Assembly: GCA_965197405.1 (NCBI GenBank) | Contig: OZ240206.1 | Coordinates: forward strand, 1,922,001 to 1,986,000 | Length of the DNA: 64,000 nucleotides | Direction: 5' to 3' | From: G965197405 sp965197405 | GTDB lineage: Bacteria; Chloroflexota; Dehalococcoidia; Lucifugimonadales; JAGWBF01 | Shown here: positions 63,529 through 64,000 of the stretch, piece after piece | How the letters are laid out: every line of letters begins with the position of its first letter | Position numbering within the stretch: the first letter of the stretch is position 1 | Program-made: the position numbers and the translations under genes | Notes under the pieces: generated by a model | Databases searched by the model: none | Seen by the model: the letters and a program-made list of their open reading frames with translations, nothing else | What the model was told of the DNA's origin: nothing

Positions 63529-64000
63529 ATGAAGCTGAACACGAAGGACCTTCTATTCGGAACCGATAGAGAAGAGAAGAAGCCCGTCCTGCTGGCGGTG
63601 ACGCCGCCCCGAGCCGGGGAGCGCACCCTGCTGGGCGTGGAGAACCTGCTCCAGTCCATCGCCGTCCCGGAACCCTTCTCCCTGGAGCTGGCCGCCGACA
63701 TGGACGGCGTGACCCTGATGGCCCGCTGCCTGGACGGAGCGGTGGTGCGCGGCCAGCTCTCCGCCCACTATCCCCAGGCCCGCATACGGAGGGTGGACGA
63801 GGAGGACGACCCCCTGCGCGTCGCGGAGGGTGAGGAGGCGTGGGGTATGACCCTGCGGGCCGACGGCCCCGAGTACGTCCCCCTGCGCACCTTCCGCGAC
63901 GACGACCTGCTCGACCCCGGCTCGGACCCCCTCATCGCCCTGATGGGCGCTCTCTCCGAGCTGAACGAGGGGGAGCGGGTGGTGGCGCGGCTGATGCTGC
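63529..64000 (+). CDS. Start of a type IV secretion coupling-type protein (partial)
   Basis: From ATG 63529 the frame runs off the window (157 codons seen). It reads MKLNTKDLLFGTDREEKKPV, VENLLQSIAVPEPFSLELAA, MDGVTLMARCLDGAVVRGQL and LIALMGALSELNEGERVVAR. The LQSI/EPFSLELA pattern and position after VirB4 resemble the N-terminal domain that precedes a TraG/HerA-type ATPase in conjugative systems of related bacteria. The ATPase part is outside the window, so this is inference. Confidence 0.65.
   Translation, partial: MKLNTKDLLFGTDREEKKPVLLAVTPPRAGERTLLGVENLLQSIAVPEPFSLELAADMDGVTLMARCLDGAVVRGQLSAHYPQARIRRVDEEDDPLRVAEGEEAWGMTLRADGPEYVPLRTFRDDDLLDPGSDPLIALMGALSELNEGERVVARLML

Overview
The window looks like bacterial chromosome from the phylum Chloroflexota, most likely a Dehalococcoidia/SAR202-type lineage. 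This is inferred from gene content: repeated N-acyl-D-amino-acid deacylase-like and metal-dependent amidohydrolases, a split AtuA/DUF4387 pair, an AGPS-like FAD oxidase and a UGSC-family gene. No rRNA or marker gene settles the taxonomy. Most of the DNA is GC-rich. The 31.7-36.8 kb and 39.3-42.3 kb stretches read as clearly lower in GC and look like accessory DNA.

1-14.5 kb is core metabolism with intrusions. leuC and leuD are separated by an HNH-Uma2 fusion gene. A minus-strand run rdgB-moaA-[coiled-coil/Cys protein]-[TIR-like effector]-rnhA-moaC places two defence-like genes inside molybdenum-cofactor genes. The TIR-like gene is split by an IS5-type element with a 3-bp target duplication. 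Next come a thioredoxin-like gene, a thiG-thiE-thiS operon with promoter, TPP riboswitch and terminator, and gltA with a MidA-type methyltransferase.

14.8-30.9 kb is catabolic and oxidoreductase content: two D-aminoacylase-like hydrolases, two retropepsin-like proteases, a PNPOx-like flavoprotein, an AGPS-like oxidase, a tandem amidohydrolase duplication behind a strong promoter, and AtuA + DUF4387. A UGSC-family gene is read through an in-frame TGA followed by a plausible bacterial SECIS hairpin, so it is probably a selenoprotein. A structured-leader/PIN pair lies at 27.2-28.6 kb.

31.3-42.3 kb is a probable defence island beside a tRNA-Val. It holds a lone AbiEi-like antitoxin, a small ORF, and four translationally coupled genes (DNA methyltransferase, winged-helix protein, AAA+ ATPase, PIN nuclease) joined by three successive ATGA overlaps. 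This cassette is the best candidate for an undescribed system. An IS21-type element whose istA carries a nonsense codon follows, then a minus-strand operon of DUF6602-like nuclease, a small protein and a pentapeptide-repeat/FRG-domain protein.

42.5-52.1 kb has a histidine kinase fused to a receiver and an OmpR-type DNA-binding domain, divergent from a very large secreted Ig/LRR/FN3 protein that carries one frameshift. 52.2-64 kb is a mobile, probably integrative-conjugative region: HTH regulators (one with four HTH repeats behind a leader-peptide/terminator arrangement), a 41-bp repeat array hit by a decayed IS, and a type IV secretion operon (secreted protein, TrbL/VirB6, VirB2-like pilins, PrgI-like protein, VirB4 ATPase with one frameshift, start of a coupling-type protein).

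Several genes are broken by single-base events (VirB4, the giant surface protein, istA, possibly the four-HTH gene). Real decay and assembly error cannot be separated from sequence alone.
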